Shown piece after piece: positions 33,224-42,763 of a stretch of DNA of 64,000 nucleotides. This DNA is from Desulfosarcina ovata subsp. ovata (GTDB taxonomy: Bacteria > Desulfobacterota > Desulfobacteria > Desulfobacterales > Desulfosarcinaceae). The notes under the pieces are model-generated. The model saw only the letters and a program-made list of their open reading frames with translations. It was not told the origin of the DNA and made no database searches. The DNA lies in contig NZ_AP021879.1 in the NCBI RefSeq assembly GCF_009689005.1, positions 3,782,001 to 3,846,000 on the forward strand. Reading direction: 5' to 3'. Every line of letters starts with the position of its first letter. Positions within the stretch are counted from its first letter, which is position 1. Made by a program: the position numbers and the translations under genes.

Positions 33224-35725
33224 TCAGGGTTCGGTCCGTCTTTCCGGTTCTGAATGGATTGCCGCGGACAGGGGCGCCGGATTCAGGGGAACAATAAGGC
33301 GCACCCGCGTGCCACTTCCGGGTTGGGACGATACGGTAAATGTGCCGCCCACCAAAACCGCCCGTTCGCGCATGCCCGCCAGGCCCAACGCGTCCCCATC
33401 GTTGAAGGCGTCCACATTGAATCCGACCCCGTCATCGGAAACGGTCAGCACCAGATTCTCCCGCGCCATGGCCAGGGTTACCTCAGCACGGGTGGCCTGG
33501 GCGTACCGGGCCACATTGGTAAGCGCTTCCTGGGCAATTCGATAGGCGGCCGTGGCAACGGCGTTATCCACCTTGGGAATGTTCGTATGGTTGAAAATAC
33601 AGGCGATCTGACCGCGGCGTTCGAACTCCGTGGTGTACCACTCCAGGGCATCCACCAAGCCCAGGTCGTCCAAAACGCCCGGTCGCAACCGTATGGCCAT
33701 GCCGCGGACCTCTTCGATGGTGGTATCGATCAGCGCACACATGGCTTCAGCACGCTGGGCCATCCTGGCGTCACTGGCCTTGATGCGCTCCTGGAGCCAG
33801 ACCGCATCCATGCGCAGGGCGGTCAGCAATTGGCCCAATTCATCGTGCAACTCCCGGGCAATGGCGGTGCGCTCTTTTTCCTGGTTGGCCATAATGGATC
33901 CCGAAAGCCGGCGCAATCGCTCCTGAGCCTTTTTCAGAGCGGTGATATCGGTGGCAATGCCGCATACCCCGCGAATATGGCCCGACTCCTCATAGATGGG
34001 GAATTTTACTGACAGATAGGTGTGGCGGCCATCTTTCTGGTCGATCTGTTCTTCCATGTTCAGGGAACGGTCGGCCGCCAGTACCTGCTTGTCGTTGTCC
34101 CGGAACTGGCGGGCCACCGCCGGTGGAAGAATGTCCCAGTCGGTCTTTCCGCGCACGTCTTCTTTGCAGACCTCGAAAAGCTCTTCATAGCGACTGTTGA
34201 CCAGGAGATAGCGCCCCTGGGTGTCTTTGATATACACCACGTTGGGGGAGTATTTAAGGATGGCGCTGATTTCTCCACTGCGAATGCTCACCTGCCGTTC
34301 GAGTTCCCGCGAATATTGGCTAAGCGCCTCTTTGGCCAGACGCAAATCCTCCTCGGCACGGTTGCGTTGGGTAACATCAATGGAGACCGCCAGGGATCGC
34401 TGGATGCGGCCCTCGTCGTCGCGCTCGGCAATGGCCGACATGGAAACATCGATGCTCTCTCCGCTCTTTTTGACATATTGATAGGAAATGTCCGAGCAGA
34501 ATCCGTTTTTGAAGAATTGGGGGAATACGGTTTCCAAGGCATATTTGCGCGCCTGGGGAGTAAAAAAGTCGGTCAGGTGCCGGCCGATGACGTCATTGCG
34601 GGAGTAGCCCATGGTTGCGGCCCAGTAGTCACTGACGCTTAGCAGCCTTCCCTGGGGATCGATGGAGTGCAGCATGGCCGGGGTATGGTGGTAGAGTGAC
34701 CGGTAGCGGGTTTCGCTTTCCCGCAGAGCGTTCTCGGCATTTCGCCGGCGCCGGATTTCACGGCTGGCTTTGCGGTACAGCACCAGCACGGAAAGGCCGA
34801 CCAACACGGAAATCAAGAGCACCAGCGGACCGACGATACGCAAAAAGGGAGCGGCGATGGATTTAGCGATCAGGCGGGTATCGCGCAAATGGAGGATGGT
34901 CCACCCCTGAAAGAGATCAACGGGCACCTGGTGCATCAGATAGCGCTTGCCCTGCCGATCTTCCACGTGTTTTTCATCCAACCGGTGAAGGCCGGTCCAC
35001 GTCCAGGGCCCTTCGCCGAACTGACGTTTGGCGGCGATCTGCTTGCGACGTGCGTCGGGAAGCTGCCAGGCCAGTTTGAAAAGCCATTGGTCCCGGTTGG
35101 AAATGAAAATGACGCCCTGGGGATCGGTGACCAGAACAATATCTTCGGAAGGCAGTCCCAGCGCTTTTTCGGTTTTCTCGATGGACGCCTTGATCACCGT
35201 AACCCCGATGGGGGCGGCATCGGGGTCGTCGTACACCGCGTGGCTGTGATACACACCGCGTTTGCCCGAGGTTGTGCCCAGGGCCAGGTAGGCCCCTCGT
35301 CTGCCCATGGCCGCGTCCCGGAAATACGGTCGGAAAGAGAAATCCTGACCCACAAAACTGTCCGGGGCATCGCGGTTGCTGGAAGCAATCGTGATCCCCC
35401 GCATGTCCATCAGGTAACAGACATCGGCGTCCAGGGTGCTCACAAAGCGGTTCAATACCACCTCGGCGGCATAGATGTCATCGGGTGACCGGGTGCGCAA
35501 GGCGCGTTGAATATCCGGCATGGCGGCCAGGGTGGCGGCAGACTTGCGATGTTCGGACAAAAAGAAATTAAGGCTTTTGTGAACCAGTTGAAGATTGGTG
35601 GTTGCCTGACGCTCGGCTTCCTGAAATGCGGCTTGGCGCAATGCGGAGTAGTAAAGTGCCCCGCCGGCGGAGGCGGACAAAAAAGCCAGCAAAGAAAGAA
35701 CCAGCAGAATGTGACGTAAGCCCAT
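33224..35725 (-). CDS. Orphan NarL-type sensor histidine kinase with Cache and PAS domains
   Basis: 833 residues. TM1 lies at ~5-26, a periplasmic Cache-like sensor at ~30-285 (YLMDMRGITIASSN, LVTDPQGVIFISN), TM2 at ~295-320, and two PAS domains follow (TRYRSLYHHTPAMLHSIDPQ and SAILKYSPNVVYIKDTQG). The kinase is of the HisKA_3 class (RTAIARELHDELGQLL) with a short HATPase (VSDDGVGF, GLAGMRERA). These kinases pair with NarL/FixJ response regulators, but none is adjacent. The TRAP genes ahead in the same direction might belong to its regulon; this is a guess. Confidence 0.9.
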   Translation of the reverse strand: MGLRHILLVLSLLAFLSASAGGALYYSALRQAAFQEAERQATTNLQLVHKSLNFFLSEHRKSAATLAAMPDIQRALRTRSPDDIYAAEVVLNRFVSTLDADVCYLMDMRGITIASSNRDAPDSFVGQDFSFRPYFRDAAMGRRGAYLALGTTSGKRGVYHSHAVYDDPDAAPIGVTVIKASIEKTEKALGLPSEDIVLVTDPQGVIFISNRDQWLFKLAWQLPDARRKQIAAKRQFGEGPWTWTGLHRLDEKHVEDRQGKRYLMHQVPVDLFQGWTILHLRDTRLIAKSIAAPFLRIVGPLVLLISVLVGLSVLVLYRKASREIRRRRNAENALRESETRYRSLYHHTPAMLHSIDPQGRLLSVSDYWAATMGYSRNDVIGRHLTDFFTPQARKYALETVFPQFFKNGFCSDISYQYVKKSGESIDVSMSAIAERDDEGRIQRSLAVSIDVTQRNRAEEDLRLAKEALSQYSRELERQVSIRSGEISAILKYSPNVVYIKDTQGRYLLVNSRYEELFEVCKEDVRGKTDWDILPPAVARQFRDNDKQVLAADRSLNMEEQIDQKDGRHTYLSVKFPIYEESGHIRGVCGIATDITALKKAQERLRRLSGSIMANQEKERTAIARELHDELGQLLTALRMDAVWLQERIKASDARMAQRAEAMCALIDTTIEEVRGMAIRLRPGVLDDLGLVDALEWYTTEFERRGQIACIFNHTNIPKVDNAVATAAYRIAQEALTNVARYAQATRAEVTLAMARENLVLTVSDDGVGFNVDAFNDGDALGLAGMRERAVLVGGTFTVSSQPGSGTRVRLIVPLNPAPLSAAIHSEPERRTEP

Positions 35726-36044
35726 AAAGGGGCTCTCCGTTTATTTCCGGCAGCCTGATCGGGCAAACCGTTTCCCCGCATGATGGCAGGCACAAATGGC
35801 AACCCGCCTTTTCCAGGAAAAATATGTCAAAAGGATCATTGTAAGTCAATGTCCACGGCATGCCGGGGGAGAAAAGGGGGAACAGGGCTTTGCATACGGA
35901 ATTCCGTGTTTATTGTATGTGGCTTCGATTCCCTGTTTCGTCGGGCGGTGCTGCGGCTTGTTTCATTAAAACGGGGAATGGCTGCCGCCGCTACAACCGC
36001 ATGGGTAATTTACTTTGTACCACTCCAATCACAGAAAAGGGTTG
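35726..36044. other. Divergent intergenic region before the DMT transporter
   Basis: Must contain promoters for the kinase (minus) and the transporter (plus). I see no strong consensus boxes, repeats or small genes. Confidence 0.4.
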
Positions 36045-36953
36045 ATGATGGCCCAAGATGCCATGCAACCGACCATTTCCGCCGCCTGGAAAACCACTCT
36101 GGGCGCCATGATGATCAGCTTTTCCGCGGTGTGGGTCAAACTGGTCCACGTCAGCCCAACGGCTTCCGCGTATTACCGTGTTTTCCTGGGGGGAATCTTT
36201 CTGCTGCTAATTCTCGTCATTCGCGGGGAACCGTTGTGGCGGGGCTGGCGCACTTTTTCCTGGTCACTGGTTGCCGGCCTTTTTTTCGCTCTCGATCTTT
36301 ACTCCTGGCACCGCTGCATCGGCTATGTGGGGCCGGGGCTGGCCACGATCCTGGGAAATTTCGAGGTGTTTCTGGTTCCCGTCGCCGGTGTGCTCCTCTA
36401 TGGAGAGCGCCTGAGCTGGCGATTCGTTCTCTCTGTTCCCCTGGCGGTGACCGGCCTGTTCATGATCGTGGGCATCCGCTGGGAACAGTTGAGTCCCAAC
36501 TATCGGATCGGAATCGCCTATGGATTGAGCACGGCCCTCTTTTACACCGGCTTTCTGGTGGTGCTCCGCAGACTGCAAACCCATGGGTCCAGGCCGTCGG
36601 CCCTTTTCAGCCTCATGGTGGTCTCCTTTTTTACCGCCTTCTTTTTGGCGGTGGAGATGTTGCGCACCGGGGATTCCTTTGCCGTACCGGACCTTCAAAG
36701 CGGCGTGGCCCTGATTGCCCTAGGACTTTTCAGCCAGACCGTGGGATGGCTGCTGATTACCCACTCCCTGCCGCTTATACCGGCCGCCATCGCCGGGTTG
36801 CTGCTTTTATTACAACCATCGCTCTCCTTTTTGTGGGACGTGCTTTTTTTTGGCCGCGAAACCTCCACCTTGGCCTGGGCCGGTGTGTCCCTGGCCCTTT
36901 CGGCGATCTATATCGGGGCCACCAGCGGACGCCGCCGGTCAGCAAAAAGATAA
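36045..36953 (+). CDS. EamA/DMT-family transporter
   Basis: About 302 residues from the ATG at 36045 with AAAGGG just upstream. It has ten hydrophobic segments in two EamA halves: ALFYTGFLVVL begins the second half, and the end has the typical GLLLLLQPSLSFLWDVLFFGRE. DMT proteins usually export amino acids or metabolites across the inner membrane; the substrate is not evident. It converges with the acyl-CoA synthetase gene. Confidence 0.85.
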   Translation: MMAQDAMQPTISAAWKTTLGAMMISFSAVWVKLVHVSPTASAYYRVFLGGIFLLLILVIRGEPLWRGWRTFSWSLVAGLFFALDLYSWHRCIGYVGPGLATILGNFEVFLVPVAGVLLYGERLSWRFVLSVPLAVTGLFMIVGIRWEQLSPNYRIGIAYGLSTALFYTGFLVVLRRLQTHGSRPSALFSLMVVSFFTAFFLAVEMLRTGDSFAVPDLQSGVALIALGLFSQTVGWLLITHSLPLIPAAIAGLLLLLQPSLSFLWDVLFFGRETSTLAWAGVSLALSAIYIGATSGRRRSAKR

Positions 36954-37037
36954 ATGATCACTGATGATACCGTCGAGGCCCATCCGGTCGGTCCATGTGC
37001 CGTTCCAGGAGTGTGGCTCACCGGCGGCGTGTACGCG

Positions 37038-39164
37038 TCAGGCATTGTCGCTTTTCAGCAGAATGCGGCAATCAGCCACCACGGCGCCTTGGCCGTCGGG
37101 GTAGACGATCAGGGGATTGATGTCCAGTTCGCTGATCTCCGGGTGGTTGGCCACCAGGGTCGAGACGCGCAGGATGCAATCCTTGATCGCTGCAAGGTCC
37201 GACGGCGGATTGCCGCGCACCCCCTGGAGTACGGTAAACGTCTTGATTGAACGGATCATGTTGTGGGCGCTGGCGATACACATGGGTGCCAGACGAAAGG
37301 TGACGTCTTTCAGGGCTTCCACCAATGTGCCGCCCAGCCCGAACATGACGATGGGGCCGAATTTGGGGTCCCGGGCACAGCCGATGATCACCTCCACGCC
37401 TTTGCCGGCCATCTCCTGCATGAGCACGCCGTCGATCCTGGCTTCCGGATTGAAGCGCCGACCGTTTGCGACGATTTCGGCAAACGCATGCCGGGCCTGG
37501 TCCACATCGGTGATATTCAGGCGCACCCCACCGGCATCCACCTTGTGAACGATGTCGCGGGAGACAATCTTCATGGCAACGGGAAAGCGAATCCCGTCAA
37601 TGGCTGCCTCGATGTCTGCCGGGCCGGTTACCAGGCGGCTGGAAAGCAGAGGCAGGTCGTAACAGCCCAACAACTCGGCCGCCTCCCTTTCGGGTAGGTA
37701 GCATTTCAAATTGCCGTTGAGCTTGGTCTGGATCAGGGTGTTGGCGCGGTCACGATCGAATGTCAGTTTTGGCAGAATGCGGTTACCCATGCTCAGGCGT
37801 TCGCCAAACCGCGCCATGGCCGCCATGGTACGCGAGGCGGCTTCGGGAAAAACATAGTTGGGGATGCCGCTTTCCTCCAGATGGGCCACGCCTTCGGAAA
37901 CATCGACAATGCCCATGAACGAGCAGAGGATCGGTTTGTCCACCGTCTTGGCCACATTGGGAACGATCTGGGCGGTCTCCAGGATGTCGGTCATGGCCTG
38001 GGGGGTGAGCAGAACGATGGCACCATCCACATTCTCATCCTGCATGACGGTTTTCAAGGCGATTTCGTAGCGCTCGTGGGTGGCATCGCCGATGACGTCC
38101 ACGGGATTGTGGATGTTGGCTGTGGGGGGCAGGTGGGTCTTGAGCTGCTCCTCGGTGTCGCTGGAAAAGGGAGCCAGCTTGAGACCGGAACGAATGGCGG
38201 CGTCGGTGGCCATGATGCCCGGCCCGCCGGCATTGGTGACGATGGCGATCCGCCGGCCCTTGGGCAGGGGTTGGCGGGAGAAGGCCATGGCGTAATGGAA
38301 CAGTTCGTTGACCCCTTCCACCCGCTGGATGCCGCTTTGCAGGAAGATGGCGTCATAGGCCGAATCAGTACCCACCAGCGACCCGGTATGGGAGGCCGCG
38401 GCCCGGGCGCCCTCAGACGAGGTCCCTGATTTGACGGCCAGAATTGGTTTGCCCTTGTCCCAGGAAATCTTGCTGGCCACGCGGATGAACTCCTGACCGG
38501 CGGAGAGATCTTCCAGGTACATGCAGATGACCTTGGTCCGGGGATCGTCGCCCAGGTAGTGCAGGAGATCGATCTCGTTGACATCGGCCTTGTTGCCGAA
38601 ACTGATGAATTTGGAAAACCCGATCTTGCGCCCCTCGGCGTAATCCAGGACCGATGTGCACAGGGCGCCTGACTGGGAGATGAAACCGATGTTGCCCGGC
38701 CGGGGCATGATGCGGGCAAAGCTGGCATTCATGCGCACGCCGGCGTCGGTGTTGATGACCCCCAAACAGTTGGGCCCCACCAGCCGGATGTGGTGGTTGG
38801 CGGCGATCGCCTGGATCCGTTTTTCCAGTGCGGCGCCTTTACCGCCGATCTCCTTGAACCCCGCGGAGATGACCACGGCAGCGGAAACCCCTTTTTGGGC
38901 GGCTTCTTCCAATAGATCCGGCACCATCTCCGGCTTGACGATGATCACCACCAGGTCGATCGCATCCGGTATGGCGCTGAGGGCCGGATAGGCCTTGACA
39001 CCGTATAGCGATTTCAGTCTCGGATGCACCGGGTAGAGCACGCCCTGGTATTCGCCATGGATCAGGTTGCGAATGACCGCCTGACCCACACTGTTTGCCC
39101 GTGTGGTGGCGCCCACGATGGCGATCGACGCCGGATTGAAGATGGTATCAATGGTGCCTTTCAT
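37038..39164 (-). CDS. ADP-forming acyl-CoA synthetase (fused alpha-beta)
   Basis: 708 residues. The N-terminal ~460 residues form the CoA-binding and ligase part (SIAIVGATTRANSVGQAVIRNL, VGPNCLGVIN), with the catalytic phospho-histidine probably His259 in ASHTGSLVG. The C-terminal ~240 residues form the ATP-grasp beta part (PVAMKIVSRDIVHKVDAGGV). No GNAT domain is present, so it is an Acd-type enzyme rather than Pat. It interconverts acyl-CoA and acid with ATP formation. In sulfate reducers that can support substrate-level phosphorylation or acid activation; the acid is unknown. Its ribosome-binding region is a run of 12 G. Confidence 0.9.
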   Translation of the reverse strand: MKGTIDTIFNPASIAIVGATTRANSVGQAVIRNLIHGEYQGVLYPVHPRLKSLYGVKAYPALSAIPDAIDLVVIIVKPEMVPDLLEEAAQKGVSAAVVISAGFKEIGGKGAALEKRIQAIAANHHIRLVGPNCLGVINTDAGVRMNASFARIMPRPGNIGFISQSGALCTSVLDYAEGRKIGFSKFISFGNKADVNEIDLLHYLGDDPRTKVICMYLEDLSAGQEFIRVASKISWDKGKPILAVKSGTSSEGARAAASHTGSLVGTDSAYDAIFLQSGIQRVEGVNELFHYAMAFSRQPLPKGRRIAIVTNAGGPGIMATDAAIRSGLKLAPFSSDTEEQLKTHLPPTANIHNPVDVIGDATHERYEIALKTVMQDENVDGAIVLLTPQAMTDILETAQIVPNVAKTVDKPILCSFMGIVDVSEGVAHLEESGIPNYVFPEAASRTMAAMARFGERLSMGNRILPKLTFDRDRANTLIQTKLNGNLKCYLPEREAAELLGCYDLPLLSSRLVTGPADIEAAIDGIRFPVAMKIVSRDIVHKVDAGGVRLNITDVDQARHAFAEIVANGRRFNPEARIDGVLMQEMAGKGVEVIIGCARDPKFGPIVMFGLGGTLVEALKDVTFRLAPMCIASAHNMIRSIKTFTVLQGVRGNPPSDLAAIKDCILRVSTLVANHPEISELDINPLIVYPDGQGAVVADCRILLKSDNA

Positions 39165-39170
39165 AACTAT

Positions 39171-39182
39171 CCCCCCCCCCCC
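39171..39182 (-). repeat. G12 homopolymer in the ribosome-binding region of the acyl-CoA synthetase
   Basis: Twelve C on the plus strand, read as G12, then ATAGTT and ATG on the minus strand. The tract itself must act as Shine-Dalgarno sequence. Tracts this long are prone to slippage, so length variants may change expression. Confidence 0.8.
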
Positions 39183-39630
39183 TTAGAAGATTTGGATCAA
39201 CAACCCTCCGCCTGAAAGACCGTTTAACAGCAACGTCAATGACATGAAAAAGAGCAATGCGGGTGCCATGCGGTCAGGAAAATGAGAAGATGTCTAGATT
39301 GGATGTGAAAAAGAAGGTTTCCCAACGAATTGCCCCCCTTCGCGTGGTCGCCGCATGGCCTTTGGACTGTCACCTTTTTTTTCAGCGTGTAAAGCAGGTT
39401 GGTGCTACCGATGCCATGGGGGGTGGGGGGGGTGCACTGACGCTCAACCGTGTAACCATCGACTTGGTTGACTTTTTTCTCGGTTTTGAAGTGGCGGTTC
39501 AGTTTGATATTGAGAATCTGAAGCTCTTTCTGCCCCCTGCCAGACAGACGGAAACACATCCTCAGTTTTGATGAATTAGATATCATCTCCCCGACATCTT
39601 CTCACGGATTATCGACAACTGATAATACCT
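39183..39630. other. Intergenic stretch entering the AT-rich island
   Basis: Contains G6-T-G8 at 39418-39432 and no convincing gene. Short open frames on both strands lack ribosome sites and family features. Confidence 0.45.
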
Positions 39631-40584
39631 CTAATTTTTCCTGATAAGTCTAAAACCAACGTCTACCTCGTTGTGGTCTCTCCAGCTCCAAGTTCGACTA
39701 GTACAGCGAACATCGCAAGAATTAAGATAATAACTGCCACCACGAATGGTGCGACTAAATTTTCTTTTTTTATCCTCAGTTACGTACATAGGGTTATTAA
39801 GACTATGATTGTTGTAAGCATCTTTTGCATACATATCCTTGCACCATTCCCGGAGGTTACCACTCATGTCATGAATCCCGAGTCCATTGGCAAGCTTTGT
39901 ACCGACCTTATGGGTTTTGTTTTCACTGTTTTCAAAATACCAGGCGACCTCACTCGCGTTATCACTTCCAGAATATATCTCTTTTTTACCACCGCTTCTC
40001 GCCGCATACTCCCACTGTGCTTCGGTGGGTAATGAAAAAGCGACATCTGTTTTGTTATTGAGACTGTTAATAAATTGAAAAGCATCATCCCAAGAAACCT
40101 GTTCAACAGGATAGTCATTTCCTAGCTTAAAATATGACGGATTGTTGCCCAGTACTTTGATCCATTGCTCCTGGGTCACTTCATGTTTTCCTATCCAAAA
40201 GCCATTCAAACATACTTTATGAACCGGCCTTTCATCCATGGTGTACTTGTCGAAATCCGCAGGTATACTCGTTCTCATCGAAGAGCATCCTACCGGGAAA
40301 AAAATAGAGGCTATTTTAAAAATGGATACAAAGAAATTTCCGTCGAGGGCCTCGGCTTCTTGAACCCTTACGGTATTAAACGAGCCACCTTTGGGGGTTC
40401 CCATCTGAAAACAGCCACCAGGAACCCATACAAACGCCATCCCTGTCCATGGTTCAATCCATACTTCTCCTGCTTGGGGTTGCTCACTATCATCTTTTTC
40501 TTGGGTAGAACTCCTCGCAACCGCTGTATAACTTGACAAGGTGATAAAAAACATAATCGTCATACAAAAAAGTAATTGCCTCAT
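39631..40584 (-). CDS. Exported SUMF1/FGE-sulfatase-domain protein
   Basis: 317 residues with a signal peptide (MRQLLFCMTIMFFITLSSY, cut near VARS). The body is a formylglycine-generating-enzyme-like domain: MAFVWVPGGCFQMG, FWIGKHEVTQEQW, YPVEQVSWDDAFQFI, LPTEAQWEYAARSGG, NGLGIHDMSGNLREWCKD and a GFRLIRK ending. The active-site region reads GGSYYLNSCDVRCTSR with C-x3-C, not the C-x4-C of copper-loaded FGE, so sulfatase-activating activity is doubtful; many family members serve other roles. The gene is notably AT-rich against its surroundings and has no sulfatase neighbour. Confidence 0.85.
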   Translation of the reverse strand: MRQLLFCMTIMFFITLSSYTAVARSSTQEKDDSEQPQAGEVWIEPWTGMAFVWVPGGCFQMGTPKGGSFNTVRVQEAEALDGNFFVSIFKIASIFFPVGCSSMRTSIPADFDKYTMDERPVHKVCLNGFWIGKHEVTQEQWIKVLGNNPSYFKLGNDYPVEQVSWDDAFQFINSLNNKTDVAFSLPTEAQWEYAARSGGKKEIYSGSDNASEVAWYFENSENKTHKVGTKLANGLGIHDMSGNLREWCKDMYAKDAYNNHSLNNPMYVTEDKKRKFSRTIRGGSYYLNSCDVRCTSRTWSWRDHNEVDVGFRLIRKN

Positions 40585-40628
40585 TTAATTCTCCTTATGA
40601 TGTTAAGTTGCGTCCTTCTTCACCGAAC

Positions 40629-40806
40629 GCTAAGGATCGGGAATGAAATTAATTGAACGTAATTGCGCCGGGATTGTGTTCGTTTTCAAGGCGCATCAAC
40701 GGTTGCATACTGGGAGTATGTGGCCGTTGATGCAACGTGGAAGAGGGGCGCAAGAACAAGCAATTTTGTTCAATTAATAAAATTAATAAAATTCCCGATC
40801 CTAAGC
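40629..40806. repeat. Palindromic MITE-like element (178 bp)
   Basis: Outer arms GCTAAGGATCGGGAAT (40629-40644) and ATTCCCGATCCTAAGC (40791-40806) match 15 of 16. The centre holds a nested hairpin: GCATCAACGG (40693-40702) with CCGTTGATGC (40724-40733), and inside it CATACT-GGG-AGTATG. No transposase frame is present. The form fits a non-autonomous element or large structured RNA. Confidence 0.65.
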
Positions 40807-40818
40807 ACCTGGTTCTGC

Positions 40819-41244
40819 TCATTCATCTGGTTCCAAGCGTTTACCGAAACTTACGACATCATCCAATTTGTAACCGATCTTTTTATAAAACTCAATCACT
40901 TTGGCATTGGTTCGGCGCACCTGCAAATTGATCTTCGAACAACCGGTCGCCCGAAGTCGTATTTCAGCTTCAGCCATCATGCGTTTGCCTAATCCAGTGT
41001 GCTGATAATTCGGATGAACAGCAAGATAATTGATCCAGCCACGGTGACCGTCATAACCGGCCATGACAGTAGCTATAATCTTATACGCCAAACAGCCAAC
41101 AAGAAACAATTCAGGTTGCACGGCAAGTTTTCGCTGAATGTCGCGATGGGGATTGTTCCAAGCAACGACCAAGCCGCAGGCAGTCCATAATTGGACAACC
41201 TGCATCTCATCGTTAGATTCATACGGTCTGATTTCTATCATCAT
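40819..41244 (-). CDS. GNAT-family acetyltransferase
   Basis: 141 residues. It starts IEIRPYESNDEMQVVQLW and has the acetyl-CoA loop HPNYQHTGLGKRMM (Q/RxxGxG/A pattern as QHTGLG) and the closing FYKKIGYKLDD. It resembles the YpeA-type small acetyltransferases; the substrate (protein, amino acid or drug) is unknown. It is AT-rich, inside the island, with no clear ribosome site before the ATG. Confidence 0.88.
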   Translation of the reverse strand: MMIEIRPYESNDEMQVVQLWTACGLVVAWNNPHRDIQRKLAVQPELFLVGCLAYKIIATVMAGYDGHRGWINYLAVHPNYQHTGLGKRMMAEAEIRLRATGCSKINLQVRRTNAKVIEFYKKIGYKLDDVVSFGKRLEPDE

Positions 41245-41549
41245 GTTTCAGAAGCAGAACGCTTTAATAACGAGCACAACGTTTTACCGCGTCCCGTTGA
41301 TTTAGAGGTTAGCGATTTTTTTTTGCATCGTGCTTTTTTTATATAATAATACCCAGAACTCAGCATTTATTAATTCTTTCTGGATGCCGGATCAAGTCCG
41401 GCATGACGATCCGGCGCTTTATAAAAAAACCATCCGCCCCCCACCCTACCTTTTCTCCGCCCCCCATTTTTTTAATTTTTTTGCGCAGGATTCCGGCCGA
41501 CCACCCGTTAAAGATGGCGTACCCCAAGCAAAAAAGGGAAACTATCGAC
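41245..41549. other. Intergenic stretch before the efflux operon
   Basis: AT-rich, with T8 and T7 runs and the short palindrome at 41381-41412. The promoter of the MacA-MacB operon should lie here but is not obvious. Confidence 0.4.
41381..41412 (+). repeat. Short palindrome copy A (GGATGCCGG...CCGGCATGACG)
   Basis: ATGCCGGATCAAGTCCGGCAT is a perfect palindromic stem around a short loop, preceded by TGG and followed by GACGATCC. The same word with two changes recurs inside the element at 46141-46261. Confidence 0.7.
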
Positions 41550-42749
41550 ATGCAGACAAAGCGAAAACGTTCATTGATTACCATCCTCCTGTTGCTGGCC
41601 GTGCTGGCGGCAGGCGGCTGGTTTGTTCGGGACTGGCTGGCGCCGGCGGAGCAGCCGGTCTATGTGACCGTGCCGGCTGAGAAAAGGGACATCCAGGAAA
41701 CCGTTTCCGCCACCGGTGTGCTCAACGCCTTTCAGCAAGTGGACGTGGGTGCCCAGGTATCAGGGCAGTTGCAATCCCTGAAGGTCGCCCTTGGCGAGCA
41801 TGTAAAAAAGGGACAGCTCCTGGCGGTGATTGACCCGTCGGTCAAGCAGAACGACCTCAAGGACGCCGAGGCCGAGTTGAAGAATATCGAGGCCCAAAGG
41901 CGGGCCAAGGCGGCTCTGCTGGAGCAGTATGAGTTGGCCTACCGGCGTCAGCAAACCTTGAGCCGGGGCGATGCGGGGGCTGAGGCGGACCTGGAAAGCG
42001 CCGCTGCCAGCCTTGCCAGCACGCGCGCCGAGATCGCGGCCCTGGACGCCCAGATTACCCAGGCGAAGATTTCCGTTGACACCGCGCGCACCAACCTGGG
42101 CTACACCCAGATCGTCGCGCCCATGGACGGCGTGGTGGTCGCGGTGGAAACCGATGAAGGCCAGACCCTGGTCTCCACCCAGTCGGCACCGACCATCCTG
42201 ATCCTGGCCAACCTGGATACGATGACCGTCAAGACCCTGATCTCCGAGGCCGATGTGATCCGGGTCAAGGCGGGCATGCCGGTCTATTTCCACGTCCTGG
42301 GAGATCCGGACACGCGCTACGACGGCACGCTGCGATCGGTGGATCCGGCTCCGGAGACGATCACCGATGACGACACCTCGGCCAAGACGATCAGCTCCTC
42401 GGCCACCTACTACAATGGCCAGTTCGACGTGACCAACCCCGACCACCGGCTGCGTATCTTCATGACCGCCCAGGTCTCCATTGTGCTGGGCGAGGCCAAA
42501 CAAGCCCTGTGCATCCCGCTCTCCGTGCTGGGCGACAGCCAGGGCAACGGCCGGTACGCGGTGCGGGTGCTCAAAGCAGGCCATGTCGAGACACGGGAGA
42601 TCAAAACCGGCCTCAAGGACAATATCTACATTCAGGTACTGGAAGGGCTCAACGAAGGGGAACCGGTGGTCGTCGGCGATTCGCTGACGGCGCAGGAGAG
42701 CAACGCTGAGAACAATCAGCGGCTCGGCGGACCGCCTCCCGGGGCCTAA
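41550..42749 (+). CDS. macA: MacA-like periplasmic adaptor (membrane fusion protein)
   Basis: About 399 residues from the ATG at 41550 (MQTKRKRSLITILLLLAVLAAGGW), a signal anchor. A lipoyl-like half motif (DVGAQVSGQLQSLKVALGEHVKKGQLLAVID) and its partner (TQIVAPMDGVVVAVETDEGQTL) flank an alpha-helical hairpin (~95-165). A beta-barrel and membrane-proximal domain follow. It links the MacB ABC transporter to an outer membrane channel. The stop codon overlaps the first possible start of macB, and the next two genes complete a tripartite efflux pump. Confidence 0.9.
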   Translation: MQTKRKRSLITILLLLAVLAAGGWFVRDWLAPAEQPVYVTVPAEKRDIQETVSATGVLNAFQQVDVGAQVSGQLQSLKVALGEHVKKGQLLAVIDPSVKQNDLKDAEAELKNIEAQRRAKAALLEQYELAYRRQQTLSRGDAGAEADLESAAASLASTRAEIAALDAQITQAKISVDTARTNLGYTQIVAPMDGVVVAVETDEGQTLVSTQSAPTILILANLDTMTVKTLISEADVIRVKAGMPVYFHVLGDPDTRYDGTLRSVDPAPETITDDDTSAKTISSSATYYNGQFDVTNPDHRLRIFMTAQVSIVLGEAKQALCIPLSVLGDSQGNGRYAVRVLKAGHVETREIKTGLKDNIYIQVLEGLNEGEPVVVGDSLTAQESNAENNQRLGGPPPGA

Positions 42750-42763
42750 TGAGGTGCATGACC

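Noticed and set aside
39236..39586. 116-residue minus-strand open frame in the intergenic stretch
   Set aside because: No ribosome site, no domain, and it crosses the G6-T-G8 tract; judged non-coding.
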